The position numbers and the translations under genes were made by a program. A DNA stretch of 51,314 nt, from positions 1-51,314 of the forward strand of contig JAHHSR010000005.1 in NCBI GenBank assembly GCA_020025075.1. Direction: 5' to 3'. How positions within the stretch are numbered: position 1 is the first letter of the stretch; the number at the start of each line of letters is the position of its first letter. The notes beneath the pieces are model-generated. The model saw only the letters and a list, made by a program, of their open reading frames with translations, had not been told where the DNA came from and did not search any database. This document shows positions 42,075-51,290 of the stretch, in pieces. The stretch comes from Pectinatus sp. GTDB taxonomy: Bacteria > Bacillota > Negativicutes > Selenomonadales > Selenomonadaceae.

Positions 42075-43238
42075 TCATTTAAATAAATCTTTAAATTTTT
42101 CTATCCAAGTCTTTTGTTCCGGATTATTGATATTCTCATTGTTTTCACCGGCAAACTCGCGCAGCAGCTCTTTTTGACGCTCAGTAAGCTTTTGCGGTGT
42201 GAGTACCTTGACACGTACGTGCTGATCACCGCGCCCGATACCGCGCAGATGAGTAATCCCTTTACCCTTGATGCGCAAAATTGTCCCTGGCTGTGTACCG
42301 GCAGGCACTGAAATTTCCATCTTGCCATCTAGCGTCGGCACTTCTATCTTATCACCCAATGCCGCCTGAACAAAGGAAATTGGCACCTCACAAATGACAT
42401 TATCGCCATTGCGCACAAAGAATTTATCTGGGCGGACGGTGATATAGACATATAAATCACCATAGCCGCCGCCATTTTTACCGACTTCACCATGACCAGA
42501 AACGCGAATGCGCGAATCATTATCGACACCGGCCGGTATCTTGACAGAAATCTTATCATTGGCATGGATATGCCCTGTCCCCTTGCATTTAGCGCACGGA
42601 TTTTTAATAATCTGGCCTGTACCATTACAGCGGTCGCAAGTCGAGGCATTGACCATGCGGCCAAACGGTGTATCATGTACCTGCTGCACCTGGCCTGTGC
42701 CGTTACACTTAGGACATGTTTCTGGCTTCGTGCCAGCTGCTGCACCACTGCCATGGCAATCAGGACAATCCTGCGTCCGTGGCACCGTCAGCTCAACCGT
42801 CTTGCCAAAGGCAGCATCCTTAAAGTCAATGGCGAGATTGTAGCGCAAATCGCTGCCGCGCACGGGACCATTACGACGTGCGCGCCGACTTGTGCCGCCA
42901 CCAAAAAAGGCATCAAAAATATCGCCAAAATCGCTAGCACCACCGCCACCAAAGCCGCCAAAGCCACCGCTAAAGCCACCAAAACCGCCACCTGCACCAC
43001 CGCCGCCATTTTCAAAGGCAGCATGGCCAAATTGGTCGTATTGAGCACGCTTTTTACTGTCAGATAAGACCTCATAGGCCTCATTGACTTCCTTAAACTT
43101 AGCCTCAGCTTCTTTGTTGTCCTTATTGAGGTCTGGGTGGTATTTACGGGCTAGCTTTCTGAAGGCTTTTTTTATTTCTGCCTCGGACGCATCTTTGGAT
43201 ACGCCCAATACTTCATAATAGTCTTTTTTATCGCTCAC
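42075..43238 (-). CDS. dnaJ: chaperone protein DnaJ
   Basis: DnaJ (Hsp40), 387 residues: J domain with the HPD motif (KYHPDLNKDNKEAEAKFKEV), Gly/Phe-rich region (about 75-115), four CxxCxGxG zinc repeats (CPDCHGSG, CPKCNGTG, CDRCNGTG, CAKCKGTG) and the substrate-binding C-terminal domain. It stimulates DnaK ATPase. GTG start at 43238 follows GGTGG. Last gene of the heat-shock operon. Confidence 0.97.
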   Translation of the reverse strand: MSDKKDYYEVLGVSKDASEAEIKKAFRKLARKYHPDLNKDNKEAEAKFKEVNEAYEVLSDSKKRAQYDQFGHAAFENGGGGAGGGFGGFSGGFGGFGGGGASDFGDIFDAFFGGGTSRRARRNGPVRGSDLRYNLAIDFKDAAFGKTVELTVPRTQDCPDCHGSGAAAGTKPETCPKCNGTGQVQQVHDTPFGRMVNASTCDRCNGTGQIIKNPCAKCKGTGHIHANDKISVKIPAGVDNDSRIRVSGHGEVGKNGGGYGDLYVYITVRPDKFFVRNGDNVICEVPISFVQAALGDKIEVPTLDGKMEISVPAGTQPGTILRIKGKGITHLRGIGRGDQHVRVKVLTPQKLTERQKELLREFAGENNENINNPEQKTWIEKFKDLFK

Positions 43239-43263
43239 TTTATTCCACCTTAATTAATAGATT

Positions 43264-43294
43264 AACCTGACAACCCGCAAGGGGTTGCCAGGTT
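43264..43294 (-). other. intercistronic hairpin between dnaK and dnaJ
   Basis: CCTGaCAACCC (43266-43276) pairs with GGGTTGcCAGG (43282-43292) with one mismatch. There is no T-run, so it is likely an mRNA-stability or processing element that lowers dnaJ relative to dnaK. Confidence 0.6.
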
Positions 43295-43308
43295 ATCGCA
43301 AATCTCAA

Positions 43309-45165
43309 TTATTTCTTATCTTTATCGTCAACGACTTCAGCATCTACATCGACGACATTTTCATCTTTAGCTGTATCCTGCTGCGAAGCTGCTCCGCTTT
43401 CCGGCGCACCTTGTGCCGCCTGCTGTTGAGCTGCCTGCTGCTGGTAAGCTGCCGTACTCATTTCGCTGAGCAATTTTTGCAATTCTTCCGTTGCCCCTTT
43501 AATAGCAGCTGTATCGCCGCCTTTCAAGGCATCTTTTACTTTGTCGCAAGCTTCCTTGACTTTTCCTACGACTTCCTGCGGCGCCTTATCCCCTAAGTCC
43601 TTGATGGCCTTTTCGGTCTGGTAAACAAGGCTATCTGCCGTATTTTTGACTTCAATTTCTTCCTTGCGCTTTTTATCTTCCGCTGCATGCGCTTCAGCGT
43701 CCTTGACCATGCGGTCAATATCGTCTTTGCTCATGCCGCTATCCGACTGAATCGTAATTTTCTGTTCTTTGCCCGTACCAAGGTCCTTAGCCGTAACATT
43801 GACAATGCCGTTAGCATCAATGCTGAACGTAACTTCGATGCGAGGAACTCCTCTCGGAGCTGGCGGAATGTCGGAAAGCTCAAATCTGCCCAAAGTCTTG
43901 TTGTCGGCGGCCATTTCACGTTCACCTTGCAAGACATTAATGTCAACAGACGGCTGATTATCCGCTGCCGTCGAGAAAATCTGGCTCTTAGACGTAGGAA
44001 TCGTCGTATTTCTTTCGATAATCTTCGTGCAGACGCCACCGAGCGTTTCAATACCAAGGGAAAGAGGCGTTACATCAAGAAGCAGGACATCTTTGACATC
44101 GCCAGCTAAAATGCCGCCCTGGATTGCTGCGCCAATGGAAACGCATTCATCGGGATTGACGCCACGGTTTGGTTCCTTGCCAAATTCTTTTTTGATGATT
44201 TCCTGTACAGCGGGAATACGCGTCGAGCCGCCAACCAAGATAATCTTATCGATATCACTTACCGTCATGCCGGCATCGGCCATTGCCTTTTTCGTCGGTT
44301 CAATCGTCGCTTCAACAAGGTCTGCCGTCAGTTCATCGAACTTAGCGCGCGTCAAAGTGAGGTCAAGGTGCTTCGGACCCGTTGCATCGGCCGTAATAAA
44401 TGGCAAGTTAATATTCGTAGAACTCATGCTCGAAAGTTCTATCTTGGCCTTTTCTGCTGCTTCAATGAGGCGCTGTGCGCTCATCTTGTCCTGAGAAAGG
44501 TCTATGCCATTGCTCTTCTTAAATTCGGAAACCATCCAGTCCATGACGCATTTATCAAAGTCATCGCCACCCAAGTGAGTGTTGCCGTTGGTAGCCTTAA
44601 CTTCAAAGACGCCATCGCCTAATTCAAGTATCGAGACGTCGAATGTGCCGCCGCCCAAGTCGAAAACCAAAATTGTTTCATCCTGGTCTTTATCGAGGCC
44701 ATAGGCAAGCGATGCTGCCGTCGGTTCATTGATGATGCGCAATACTTCAAGGCCTGCAATCTTGCCTGCATCCTTTGTCGCCTGGCGCTGGCTATCATTA
44801 AAGTAAGCAGGAACTGTGATGACAGCCTGCGTAACCTTTTCGCCCAGATAAGCTTCTGCATCTGCTTTCAGCTTTTGCAAAATCATGGCTGAAATTTCTG
44901 GCGGCGTATAGTCCTTGCCGTCTATGGAAACTTTATAATTTTCGCCCATATGGCGCTTAATTGACGCTATCGTACGGTCAGGATTGGAAACAGCCTGACG
45001 TTTTGCCAGCTGTCCGACCAAGCGTTCGCCATCTTTCGTGAAGCCAACTACGGAAGGCGTAATTCTACTTCCTTCAGGGTTCGTGATGACGGTCGGTTCG
45101 CCGCCTTCCATGACTGATACTACAGAGTTAGTCGTACCTAAATCGATACCAATTATTTTTGACAT
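43309..45165 (-). CDS. dnaK: chaperone protein DnaK
   Basis: DnaK (Hsp70), 618 residues. MSKIIGIDLGTTNSVVSVMEG opens the ATPase domain (1-380), with VPAYFNDSQRQATKDAG, INEPTAASLAYGLD and ILVGGSTRIPAVQ; then the linker DVLLLDVTPLSLGIETLGG and the substrate domain. A Gln/Ala-rich tail ends in acidic residues. The start at 45165 follows GGAGGTAA. Middle gene of hrcA-grpE-dnaK-dnaJ. Confidence 0.98.
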   Translation of the reverse strand: MSKIIGIDLGTTNSVVSVMEGGEPTVITNPEGSRITPSVVGFTKDGERLVGQLAKRQAVSNPDRTIASIKRHMGENYKVSIDGKDYTPPEISAMILQKLKADAEAYLGEKVTQAVITVPAYFNDSQRQATKDAGKIAGLEVLRIINEPTAASLAYGLDKDQDETILVFDLGGGTFDVSILELGDGVFEVKATNGNTHLGGDDFDKCVMDWMVSEFKKSNGIDLSQDKMSAQRLIEAAEKAKIELSSMSSTNINLPFITADATGPKHLDLTLTRAKFDELTADLVEATIEPTKKAMADAGMTVSDIDKIILVGGSTRIPAVQEIIKKEFGKEPNRGVNPDECVSIGAAIQGGILAGDVKDVLLLDVTPLSLGIETLGGVCTKIIERNTTIPTSKSQIFSTAADNQPSVDINVLQGEREMAADNKTLGRFELSDIPPAPRGVPRIEVTFSIDANGIVNVTAKDLGTGKEQKITIQSDSGMSKDDIDRMVKDAEAHAAEDKKRKEEIEVKNTADSLVYQTEKAIKDLGDKAPQEVVGKVKEACDKVKDALKGGDTAAIKGATEELQKLLSEMSTAAYQQQAAQQQAAQGAPESGAASQQDTAKDENVVDVDAEVVDDKDKK

Positions 45166-45234
45166 ATAGATTACCTCCATATATTGCTATGTTATCCATC
45201 TGCCCTAGGGCAAATGCGCCAAATTCTTTTTTAT

Positions 45235-45264
45235 TTCCCGCGCGGCTCATCTTCGCAGCGGGAA
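45235..45264 (-). other. intercistronic hairpin between grpE and dnaK
   Basis: TTCCCGC (45235-45241) pairs with GCGGGAA (45258-45264) just after the grpE stop; a TGCCCTAGGGCA palindrome (45201-45212) lies closer to dnaK. Likely processing or stability elements. Confidence 0.5.
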
Positions 45265-45267
45265 GGC

Positions 45268-45858
45268 TCAATTAGAAACCACCTGCACCATGGCCGGGCG
45301 AATAACACGCCCGCGCACGGTATATCCCTTTTGTAATTCCTGCTCAATCATGCCGTCTTCTTTTTCTTCATCTTGAATGCGCATTACGGCCTGATGAAAG
45401 TTCGGGTCAAAATGTTCTCCCTGCGTCTTTATCTCTTCAAGACCATTTTTTTTCAAGACCTCGCCAAATTGCGTGTAAATCATCTGCACGCCTGTGCGAA
45501 ACGCTTCGACATCTCCTGCCGGCGCCGTCAAGGCACGGCCGAAATTATCCAGCACGGGAAGAAGGTCCTTGATGACATTTTGCAAAACAACATCGGAAAT
45601 TTCCATGCGTTCTTGGCTGCTGCGACGACGGAAATTGGCAAAATCAGCCTGCAGGCGCTGATGGCGTTCCTTCAGTTCTTCTAATTCTTGCTCCATCTTG
45701 CCTTCTTCAGCCTTTTCCTCTGCCTTTTCTTCCTCTGCAGCTGCCTGCGGTTTTACAGAAGCCTCTTCGGCTGCCAATTCCTCATTGCTTTCGTCTTGTA
45801 TTTCTTCTTGCATTTCTTCTAATTTTTCGCTGTCTTTTCTATTCATCTCGTTCTTCAT
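45268..45858 (-). CDS. grpE: nucleotide exchange factor GrpE
   Basis: GrpE, 196 residues: an acidic coiled-coil N-terminus (about 1-85; long runs of Glu), then LQADFANFRRRSSQERMEI, the dimer helices, and the C-terminal beta domain with the family signature (GYTVRGRVIRPAMVQVV). It releases ADP from DnaK. GAGGTATGAG lies upstream. Confidence 0.96.
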   Translation of the reverse strand: MKNEMNRKDSEKLEEMQEEIQDESNEELAAEEASVKPQAAAEEEKAEEKAEEGKMEQELEELKERHQRLQADFANFRRRSSQERMEISDVVLQNVIKDLLPVLDNFGRALTAPAGDVEAFRTGVQMIYTQFGEVLKKNGLEEIKTQGEHFDPNFHQAVMRIQDEEKEDGMIEQELQKGYTVRGRVIRPAMVQVVSN

Positions 45859-45884
45859 GCAGACTCATACCTCATCTCTATTTT

Positions 45885-46913
45885 TTATAAAAAACGCCTG
45901 AGCGCTTGAGCGATACTTTCATTCATATATCCCAAAAGAGTGATAATCTTGCCATATTGCATCCGCGTCGGCCCCAAGACGGCTATTGTGCCAAGCGGCC
46001 TGCCATCGAGATTATATGTAGCACGCACGACACTGCAATCCTTTATCGAATTGTATTTATTTTCTTGGCCTATCGTAACGCTCAGGCCGCCTTCACTCTT
46101 ATTTTGAACATAAAGTATATCGCGCAACACGGGTTCTTCCTCAAGCATCAAGAGAATCCTCCTCACCTTCTCGAGGTCGCGAAATTCCGGCTGCTCCATC
46201 AGCTGCGTTGCGCCTTCCGTATAAATGCGGTCGTGATGGTCATTGGCCATCATCTGACCAATGGCATTTATTACCTTGTCAAAGGCCGTATTGCTGATAA
46301 GAGAAGCGCGCAGCCTCTTCAAGGAAGCCATATTGATATTGCGCAAGCTCTTTCCCTGCAAATAGGCATTGAGCGCAGCTGCAATTTGCTGAAAATCCAG
46401 TAAAGATGTCCCGTTAGGCATACGGATAATTTTATTTTCAATATAGCCGCTCCTACCTTTGACCACAGCGATGACATGCTGCTCATCAAGGGGAATGAAC
46501 CTTATATTTTGAAAAATCATTTCCGATAGCTGCGGCGATATGACAAGCGATACATTGTTGGTGAGATGCGAAATTATCTTCGCCGTTTCTTGAAAAACGC
46601 CTTCCAGACGCTGTACCTTCGTATCATACCACTGGCGAATCAGAGAGATTTCTTGCTCGGTGAGTTGAACTGGCTTTAGCAGGTCATCAACGTAAAAGCG
46701 ATAGCCCTTTGAAGAAGGAACGCGCCCCGATGATGTGTGCAAATGACCAAGATAGCCCAATAGCTCCAAATCAGCCATTTCATTGCGAATCGTAGCCGAG
46801 CTAATGCCAAGGTCATACTTTCGCGCGATGGTTCTCGAACCAATCGGCTCCGCCGTAGATATATAATCATCGACAATCGCCTGCAGGATTTGCTGCTTTC
46901 TTTTATCCAGCAC
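45885..46913 (-). CDS. hrcA: heat-inducible transcription repressor HrcA
   Basis: HrcA, 342 residues, binds CIRCE and represses the chaperone genes. An N-terminal winged helix (DKRKQQILQAIVDDYISTAE, GSRTIARKYDLGISSATIRNEMADLE) is followed by GYLGHLHTSSGRVPSSKGYRFYVD and the GAF-like core. GTG at 46913 follows GGGAGGTGG; an in-frame extension upstream would run into the CIRCE element and is rejected. Confidence 0.96.
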   Translation of the reverse strand: MLDKRKQQILQAIVDDYISTAEPIGSRTIARKYDLGISSATIRNEMADLELLGYLGHLHTSSGRVPSSKGYRFYVDDLLKPVQLTEQEISLIRQWYDTKVQRLEGVFQETAKIISHLTNNVSLVISPQLSEMIFQNIRFIPLDEQHVIAVVKGRSGYIENKIIRMPNGTSLLDFQQIAAALNAYLQGKSLRNINMASLKRLRASLISNTAFDKVINAIGQMMANDHHDRIYTEGATQLMEQPEFRDLEKVRRILLMLEEEPVLRDILYVQNKSEGGLSVTIGQENKYNSIKDCSVVRATYNLDGRPLGTIAVLGPTRMQYGKIITLLGYMNESIAQALRRFL

Positions 46914-46930
46914 CGAACCACCTCCCTTTA

Positions 46931-46957
46931 TTAGCACTCTATCTTAGCGAGTGCTAA
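46931..46957. promoter_or_regulatory. CIRCE operator
   Basis: TTAGCACTC and GAGTGCTAA are the exact consensus arms with the standard 9-base spacer (TATCTTAGC). It lies in the hrcA 5' leader, 18 bases before the GTG start, and is the binding site for HrcA, giving autorepression. Confidence 0.98.
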
Positions 46958-46969
46958 CTACTAATTAAG

Positions 46970-46998
46970 ACTATACAACCATTTAATCAAAATGTCAA
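46970..46998 (-). promoter_or_regulatory. promoter of hrcA-grpE-dnaK-dnaJ
   Basis: Minus-strand TTGACA (46998-46993) and TATAGT (46975-46970) with a 17-base spacer; the predicted transcription start is at the edge of the CIRCE element, allowing HrcA to block it. Confidence 0.9.
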
Positions 46999-47137
46999 CA
47001 TTTACCCAAAAAATATTTTTCTAAACGGAAAATATTTTTCTTCCTGTCAATCTTTGCGAAATGCTTTTATCTTTTTTCTAGCTGTGCTAAAATTAAAAGT
47101 AATACTAATTATCAATATTGTCGTAAAGGAGTTTTGC

Positions 47138-49957
47138 ATGCTCAATAATCAGAATACCCCCGCTACATTATCGCCATCATTTCATGACTCAATAACGCTT
47201 TTAGGCAATAAACCCATTGAAAATATTACCATTTTAGCACAGCTTAAGCGCCTTTTGCGAAAATGTACCCGCTTTGACTTTGCCGTCGCCTTTGTGACGC
47301 GCGGTGGTCTTATTTTACTAAAAAACTGCCTCAAAGAATTAGAAAAAAAAGGTATTTGTGGCCGCATTATTCTCAGCAGTTATCTGCATTTTACAGAACC
47401 TCAGGCCATCGCTGACCTCATGCACTTCAAAAATATAGACGTCTTTTTTGCGCCGCCTAATTTTCACGCTAAAGGTTATTTATTTCAAACCATAAACGGC
47501 AATTATGATTTTTGCATCGGCAGCGCCAACCTAACACAAAGCGCACTAAAGCTAAATTATGAGTGGTGCCTTTTATTAGAAGATAAAACTTCTGCGGCTC
47601 TTACAAGCATCATTTCTTCATATGAATCATTAATCGCGCAGAGTCAAAAAATAACGCCTGACCTTCTTGCCGCCTACGAAATAGCTTATCTCAAAAATCG
47701 TTCCGTAACTTTCCTGCCAAAAGAATCGTTTATCACCCCCAACCAAATGCAATATAAGGCTCTTTTAAAATTAAAAGCACTGCGCCAAAAGGGCTACAAA
47801 AAAGCCATTTTAATTTCCGCAACCGGCACGGGAAAAACACTGCTCGGTGCCCTTGACGTCAAGGCCCAAAAAGCAAAGCGCCTGCTTTTCATTGCTCATC
47901 GTGAAGAAATCTTAAATCAGGCGCGAAGTACTTTCAAAAAGGTATTTGGCCCCAATATAAAGATGGGACTTTTAAGCAGCCGAGAAAAGAAATTGACCGC
48001 TCCATTTCTCTTTGCTACGGTCAATATGATTGCCAAAAACAAAATTCTCGCCACTTTGCCAGATGATTATTTTGACTATATCATTATCGATGAGACGCAC
48101 CGCGCTGGCGCAAAAAGCTATCTTAAAATTTTCAAGCATTTTTCGCCGCATTTTTTACTGGGCATGACGGCAACACCTGCCCGCCCCGATAATTTCAACA
48201 TTCTTTCGCTTTACGATTATAATATCGCTTGCCAGATAACGCTGCAAGATGCCATCGAAGCCAACCTGCTTTGCCCTTTCCACTATTTCGGCATCAGCGA
48301 CATCACCTCCAATGGCATCATTGATGAAAATAGCGACTTTGGCAAACTGACAACCAAGGAACGCGTTCATCATATCAATGAAAAAATCCGTTTTTACGGC
48401 CATGGCGGTGAAAGGCTGCGCGGCCTCGTATTTTGCCGCAGCATCGAAGAAGCTGAAGCTTTGGCCGAGCAATTTTGTCATTTAGGCTATAAAAGCCTCG
48501 CCCTAAGCGGCAAGAGTAAAAGGGATTTAAGGCGCGATGCCATTTTTCGCCTTGCCCAACAAGATGGTCCCGACAGCCTCGACCTCATCTTTACCGTTGA
48601 CCTATTCAATGAGGGCATCGATATTCCTTCCGTCAACCTCATCATCATGCTCCGCCCGACCCAATCGCCTATCATCTTCACGCAGCAATTAGGGCGCGGC
48701 CTGCGCCGCTGTGCCCAAAAAGCCTTTACAGTAATTCTCGATTTTATCGGCAACTACAAAAATAACTTCATGATTCCTATTGCGCTCTTTGGAGATAGGT
48801 CAAATAACAAAGACACCTTGCGCCGCCTCGTCTGCGAGCCTGATGAAATCATCTGCGGCAAAAGCTCTGTTGAATTTGATGCCATCTCCCGCGAGCGCAT
48901 CTACCGCTCCATCGACCAAAATAATCTTACCGACATGGATAAATTGCGCAGTGCCTATAACGAAGTCAAAATGCTCTGCGGCAAAATTCCTTCTCTTTCC
49001 GAACTAGCCTCTTATAGCACCATTTCGCCCCTCGTCTTTATGCAAAAATTCGGCTCTTATGAGCAATTTTTGCAAAAATATGAACCGAATTTTTCCTGCT
49101 CCTTTTCGGCTCCCGAACTTGAAGTGCTGCGCTATATAAGCGCCCGCTTTGCCAGCGGCAAGCGCCTTTTTGAGCTTATTGGCCTTAGCGAATTGCTTAA
49201 AAGCTCCGAGGATTTTTTGTCGCGTACATTTTCTCTTCTCCTTTCTTATAAGGAAACCATCTCCCAGCCGCAGCGCATTTCCTTTTTAGCCAATCTCAGC
49301 GGCACTTTTTTGCCGCAAAATGAGCGCGCCAAATTTTCCCACTGCGCCTTTATCGAGCCATCTGATGGCGGCTATCGCCGCACGGCTGCATTTTCCGAGC
49401 TTTTAAAACGCAGCCATTTTAAAACTGCCCTTACCGCCTTAATTGATTATGGCATTTCCAACTGGCAAAAAGACTATAAAGACACCTATCGCGCCACATC
49501 TCTTTCCCTTTATAAAAAATACAGCTATGAAGATGTCTGCTGGCTTTTAAACTGGCCGCATAAGATAAATCCCAACGCTATGTCCGGCTATTTTTTTGAA
49601 AAGAGCACACAGACATTAGCCGTTTTCATAAATTATATTCCGCCCGAAAAAAAGCGCGTCCACTACAACAACCTTTTCCTTTCGCTGCATTGCATTACGG
49701 CTTATTCGCGCCGCAACCGCTCCCTTGCCTCGCCCGAAATAAAAAATATCTACGCTTCAAAAGAGCGCGGCAACCAAATATACCTCTTTGTCAGAAAACC
49801 CGACAATACCAATAAGGCTAAAGAATTTTATTTTCTCGGCGAAATAGAGCCCATCGGCACGCCGGAAGAAATTGCCGCGGAAAAATTCGTCAAAATCATT
49901 TACGGCCTAAAAACCCCCGTACGGCCTGATATTTACGATTATCTCACCAGCAAATAA
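47138..49957 (+). CDS. PLD-like / superfamily 2 helicase / DUF3427 protein
   Basis: A 939-residue multidomain protein. An N-terminal phospholipase-D-like nuclease domain (about 20-190) has NFHAKGYLF and IGSANLTQSAL. The SF2 helicase (about 215-560) has ATGTGKT, IIIDETHRAG, GMTATPARPDN, VFCRSIEEAEALA and QLGRGLRR. A C-terminal DUF3427-like region (about 600-939) follows. The architecture occurs sporadically in bacteria and suggests DNA processing or defence; the precise role is unknown. The start at 47138 follows AAAGGAG; an in-frame upstream extension to 47054 is unlikely. Single-gene unit with its own terminator. Confidence 0.85.
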   Translation: MLNNQNTPATLSPSFHDSITLLGNKPIENITILAQLKRLLRKCTRFDFAVAFVTRGGLILLKNCLKELEKKGICGRIILSSYLHFTEPQAIADLMHFKNIDVFFAPPNFHAKGYLFQTINGNYDFCIGSANLTQSALKLNYEWCLLLEDKTSAALTSIISSYESLIAQSQKITPDLLAAYEIAYLKNRSVTFLPKESFITPNQMQYKALLKLKALRQKGYKKAILISATGTGKTLLGALDVKAQKAKRLLFIAHREEILNQARSTFKKVFGPNIKMGLLSSREKKLTAPFLFATVNMIAKNKILATLPDDYFDYIIIDETHRAGAKSYLKIFKHFSPHFLLGMTATPARPDNFNILSLYDYNIACQITLQDAIEANLLCPFHYFGISDITSNGIIDENSDFGKLTTKERVHHINEKIRFYGHGGERLRGLVFCRSIEEAEALAEQFCHLGYKSLALSGKSKRDLRRDAIFRLAQQDGPDSLDLIFTVDLFNEGIDIPSVNLIIMLRPTQSPIIFTQQLGRGLRRCAQKAFTVILDFIGNYKNNFMIPIALFGDRSNNKDTLRRLVCEPDEIICGKSSVEFDAISRERIYRSIDQNNLTDMDKLRSAYNEVKMLCGKIPSLSELASYSTISPLVFMQKFGSYEQFLQKYEPNFSCSFSAPELEVLRYISARFASGKRLFELIGLSELLKSSEDFLSRTFSLLLSYKETISQPQRISFLANLSGTFLPQNERAKFSHCAFIEPSDGGYRRTAAFSELLKRSHFKTALTALIDYGISNWQKDYKDTYRATSLSLYKKYSYEDVCWLLNWPHKINPNAMSGYFFEKSTQTLAVFINYIPPEKKRVHYNNLFLSLHCITAYSRRNRSLASPEIKNIYASKERGNQIYLFVRKPDNTNKAKEFYFLGEIEPIGTPEEIAAEKFVKIIYGLKTPVRPDIYDYLTSK

Positions 49958-49959
49958 AA

Positions 49960-49993
49960 ACAGGGCGCAGCAGTCGCTGTGCCCTGTTTTTTA
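49960..49993. terminator. terminator between the helicase and the lyase-family gene
   Basis: ACAGGGCGCAGC pairs with GCTGTGCCCTGT (one G-U pair) around AGTC and is followed by TTTTTTA. The stop codon of the convergent gene lies at its right edge, so it may serve both. Confidence 0.9.
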
Positions 49994-51247
49994 TTTCTCT
50001 TTTAAAATGGCCTTGGTCCAAAGATAATTTTCCGCACTCAGTTCAGGTAAATACTTTTGTACCGTTTCCAGATACTCCCTTTTGCCAGAAGCCTTATAGG
50101 CTAAAGCCATATACGGCATAAACTGCTTTGTCATCACGGCATGAACGTCTTTGCCCGTAATATTTTGGTAAGGCCACTTTTCCTTGCCTTGCAGATATTT
50201 ATTTAAGAAATCAACCGCATGCAATATATTGCCGCCATCTGGCGAACGATACCGCCAAATCGGCACTTCCAGCTTTTCTCCCATATGCGCAAGCATAATG
50301 AATGCTTCCAAATTATATTCCGTATAGGCAACCGACTTTGTCCTGATGAGTGCCGTCGGTATCTTGCCGCTTTTTTGAATCTGCGGCGTTATAACGCTTG
50401 GCCCTACTGCCAAAAGCGCCTCTCTGGCCTGCTTTTCATCGCCGGCAAATTGGCTAAAAGCTGCAATCTCACATTGCAGCCAAGTGCCATGATTATTAAT
50501 GCGCAATCGCTTGATGCCGCCGGGATTTTGCTTTAAAAGCCACTCTTTGAAATCACCAAACCACTTTTGCAATGCCTTTTGGTCGGAAGGAGAGAGCGCA
50601 CCGCTGTCTTTGAGCAAATAAATATCATGCACGGTCTGCAAAAGCGGCTGTGCCGCAATCATCGATGAGCCGCTATAATAGACGGGGGCATTTTTCGGCA
50701 CGAAAATCTGCGCATATTTCATCTGCGGCGCCATCTTGGTTTCCGGATTGATAAACCAGACGCGCAGGTAATCGGCCGCCTTTTGCGCATAGGCCTTATC
50801 GCCCGTAATAGCATAAGCCATGCTCAGCGTATGTACGGATCCAACCATCTTGCGCAGCCTGCCGTGGTCAAAAATATCGTTATTTAGGCGCAACGGATTA
50901 TCGACGCCATCTTTTACCACATAACCAGATTTAGCCTGCGCATCAGCCCAAAGATAAGGTGTCATGGTAATAAAATCGTGCTTGGTTTCCCCAGGAGCAA
51001 TGAGCTCCTTCTTATCTGTTACGCTTGGATAATGCCTTGTCTGCAAAAGGTGATTGGCCCTTCTTTTTAAAACGGCAATGTTTTCTTGCACTTTTGCATC
51101 ATCATCATCTTTTAGAGCCGCTAAAGCTGCCTTATCATAAAAACCCTCATACGATGACGGCTGCAAGGCATGAGCCTTGCTGAAGGAGCATGAAATATTG
51201 CAAAGGCTAAATACCGCCACGAGAAACAAAACCAAGAAACCCCTCAT
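49991..51247 (-). CDS. exported alginate-lyase-family protein
   Basis: A 418-residue secreted protein with an N-terminal signal peptide (FLVLFLVAVFSLCNISC, probable cleavage near AHA at 26-28). The alpha-helical alginate-lyase fold (PL5-like) shows MTPYLWADAQAKSGY, LSMAYAITGDKAYAQKAADYLRVWF-like repeats and the catalytic-type NNHGTWLQCEIAAFSQFAGD. The substrate is an uronic-acid polysaccharide by family, but it cannot be fixed from sequence. GAGGAGG lies upstream. No carbohydrate genes adjoin it in the window. Confidence 0.82.
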   Translation of the reverse strand: MRGFLVLFLVAVFSLCNISCSFSKAHALQPSSYEGFYDKAALAALKDDDDAKVQENIAVLKRRANHLLQTRHYPSVTDKKELIAPGETKHDFITMTPYLWADAQAKSGYVVKDGVDNPLRLNNDIFDHGRLRKMVGSVHTLSMAYAITGDKAYAQKAADYLRVWFINPETKMAPQMKYAQIFVPKNAPVYYSGSSMIAAQPLLQTVHDIYLLKDSGALSPSDQKALQKWFGDFKEWLLKQNPGGIKRLRINNHGTWLQCEIAAFSQFAGDEKQAREALLAVGPSVITPQIQKSGKIPTALIRTKSVAYTEYNLEAFIMLAHMGEKLEVPIWRYRSPDGGNILHAVDFLNKYLQGKEKWPYQNITGKDVHAVMTKQFMPYMALAYKASGKREYLETVQKYLPELSAENYLWTKAILKEK

Positions 51248-51270
51248 TAAGCAACCTCCTCGTCAAACTA

Positions 51271-51290
51271 CTCCCGACTGAAGTCGGGAG
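51271..51290. repeat. subterminal hairpin resembling an IS200/IS605 end
   Basis: CTCCCGAC and GTCGGGAG pair perfectly around TGAA, followed by CTTGTAAGTCGG. Such GC-rich hairpins are the recognition ends of IS200/IS605-group elements. The rest of any element would lie beyond the window, so this is a lead only. Confidence 0.4.

Noticed and set aside
42492..43067. 191-codon plus-strand frame in the dnaJ region
   Set aside because: It is antisense to dnaJ and its Ala/Thr-rich low-complexity product reflects the Gly/Phe-rich and zinc-repeat codons of dnaJ.
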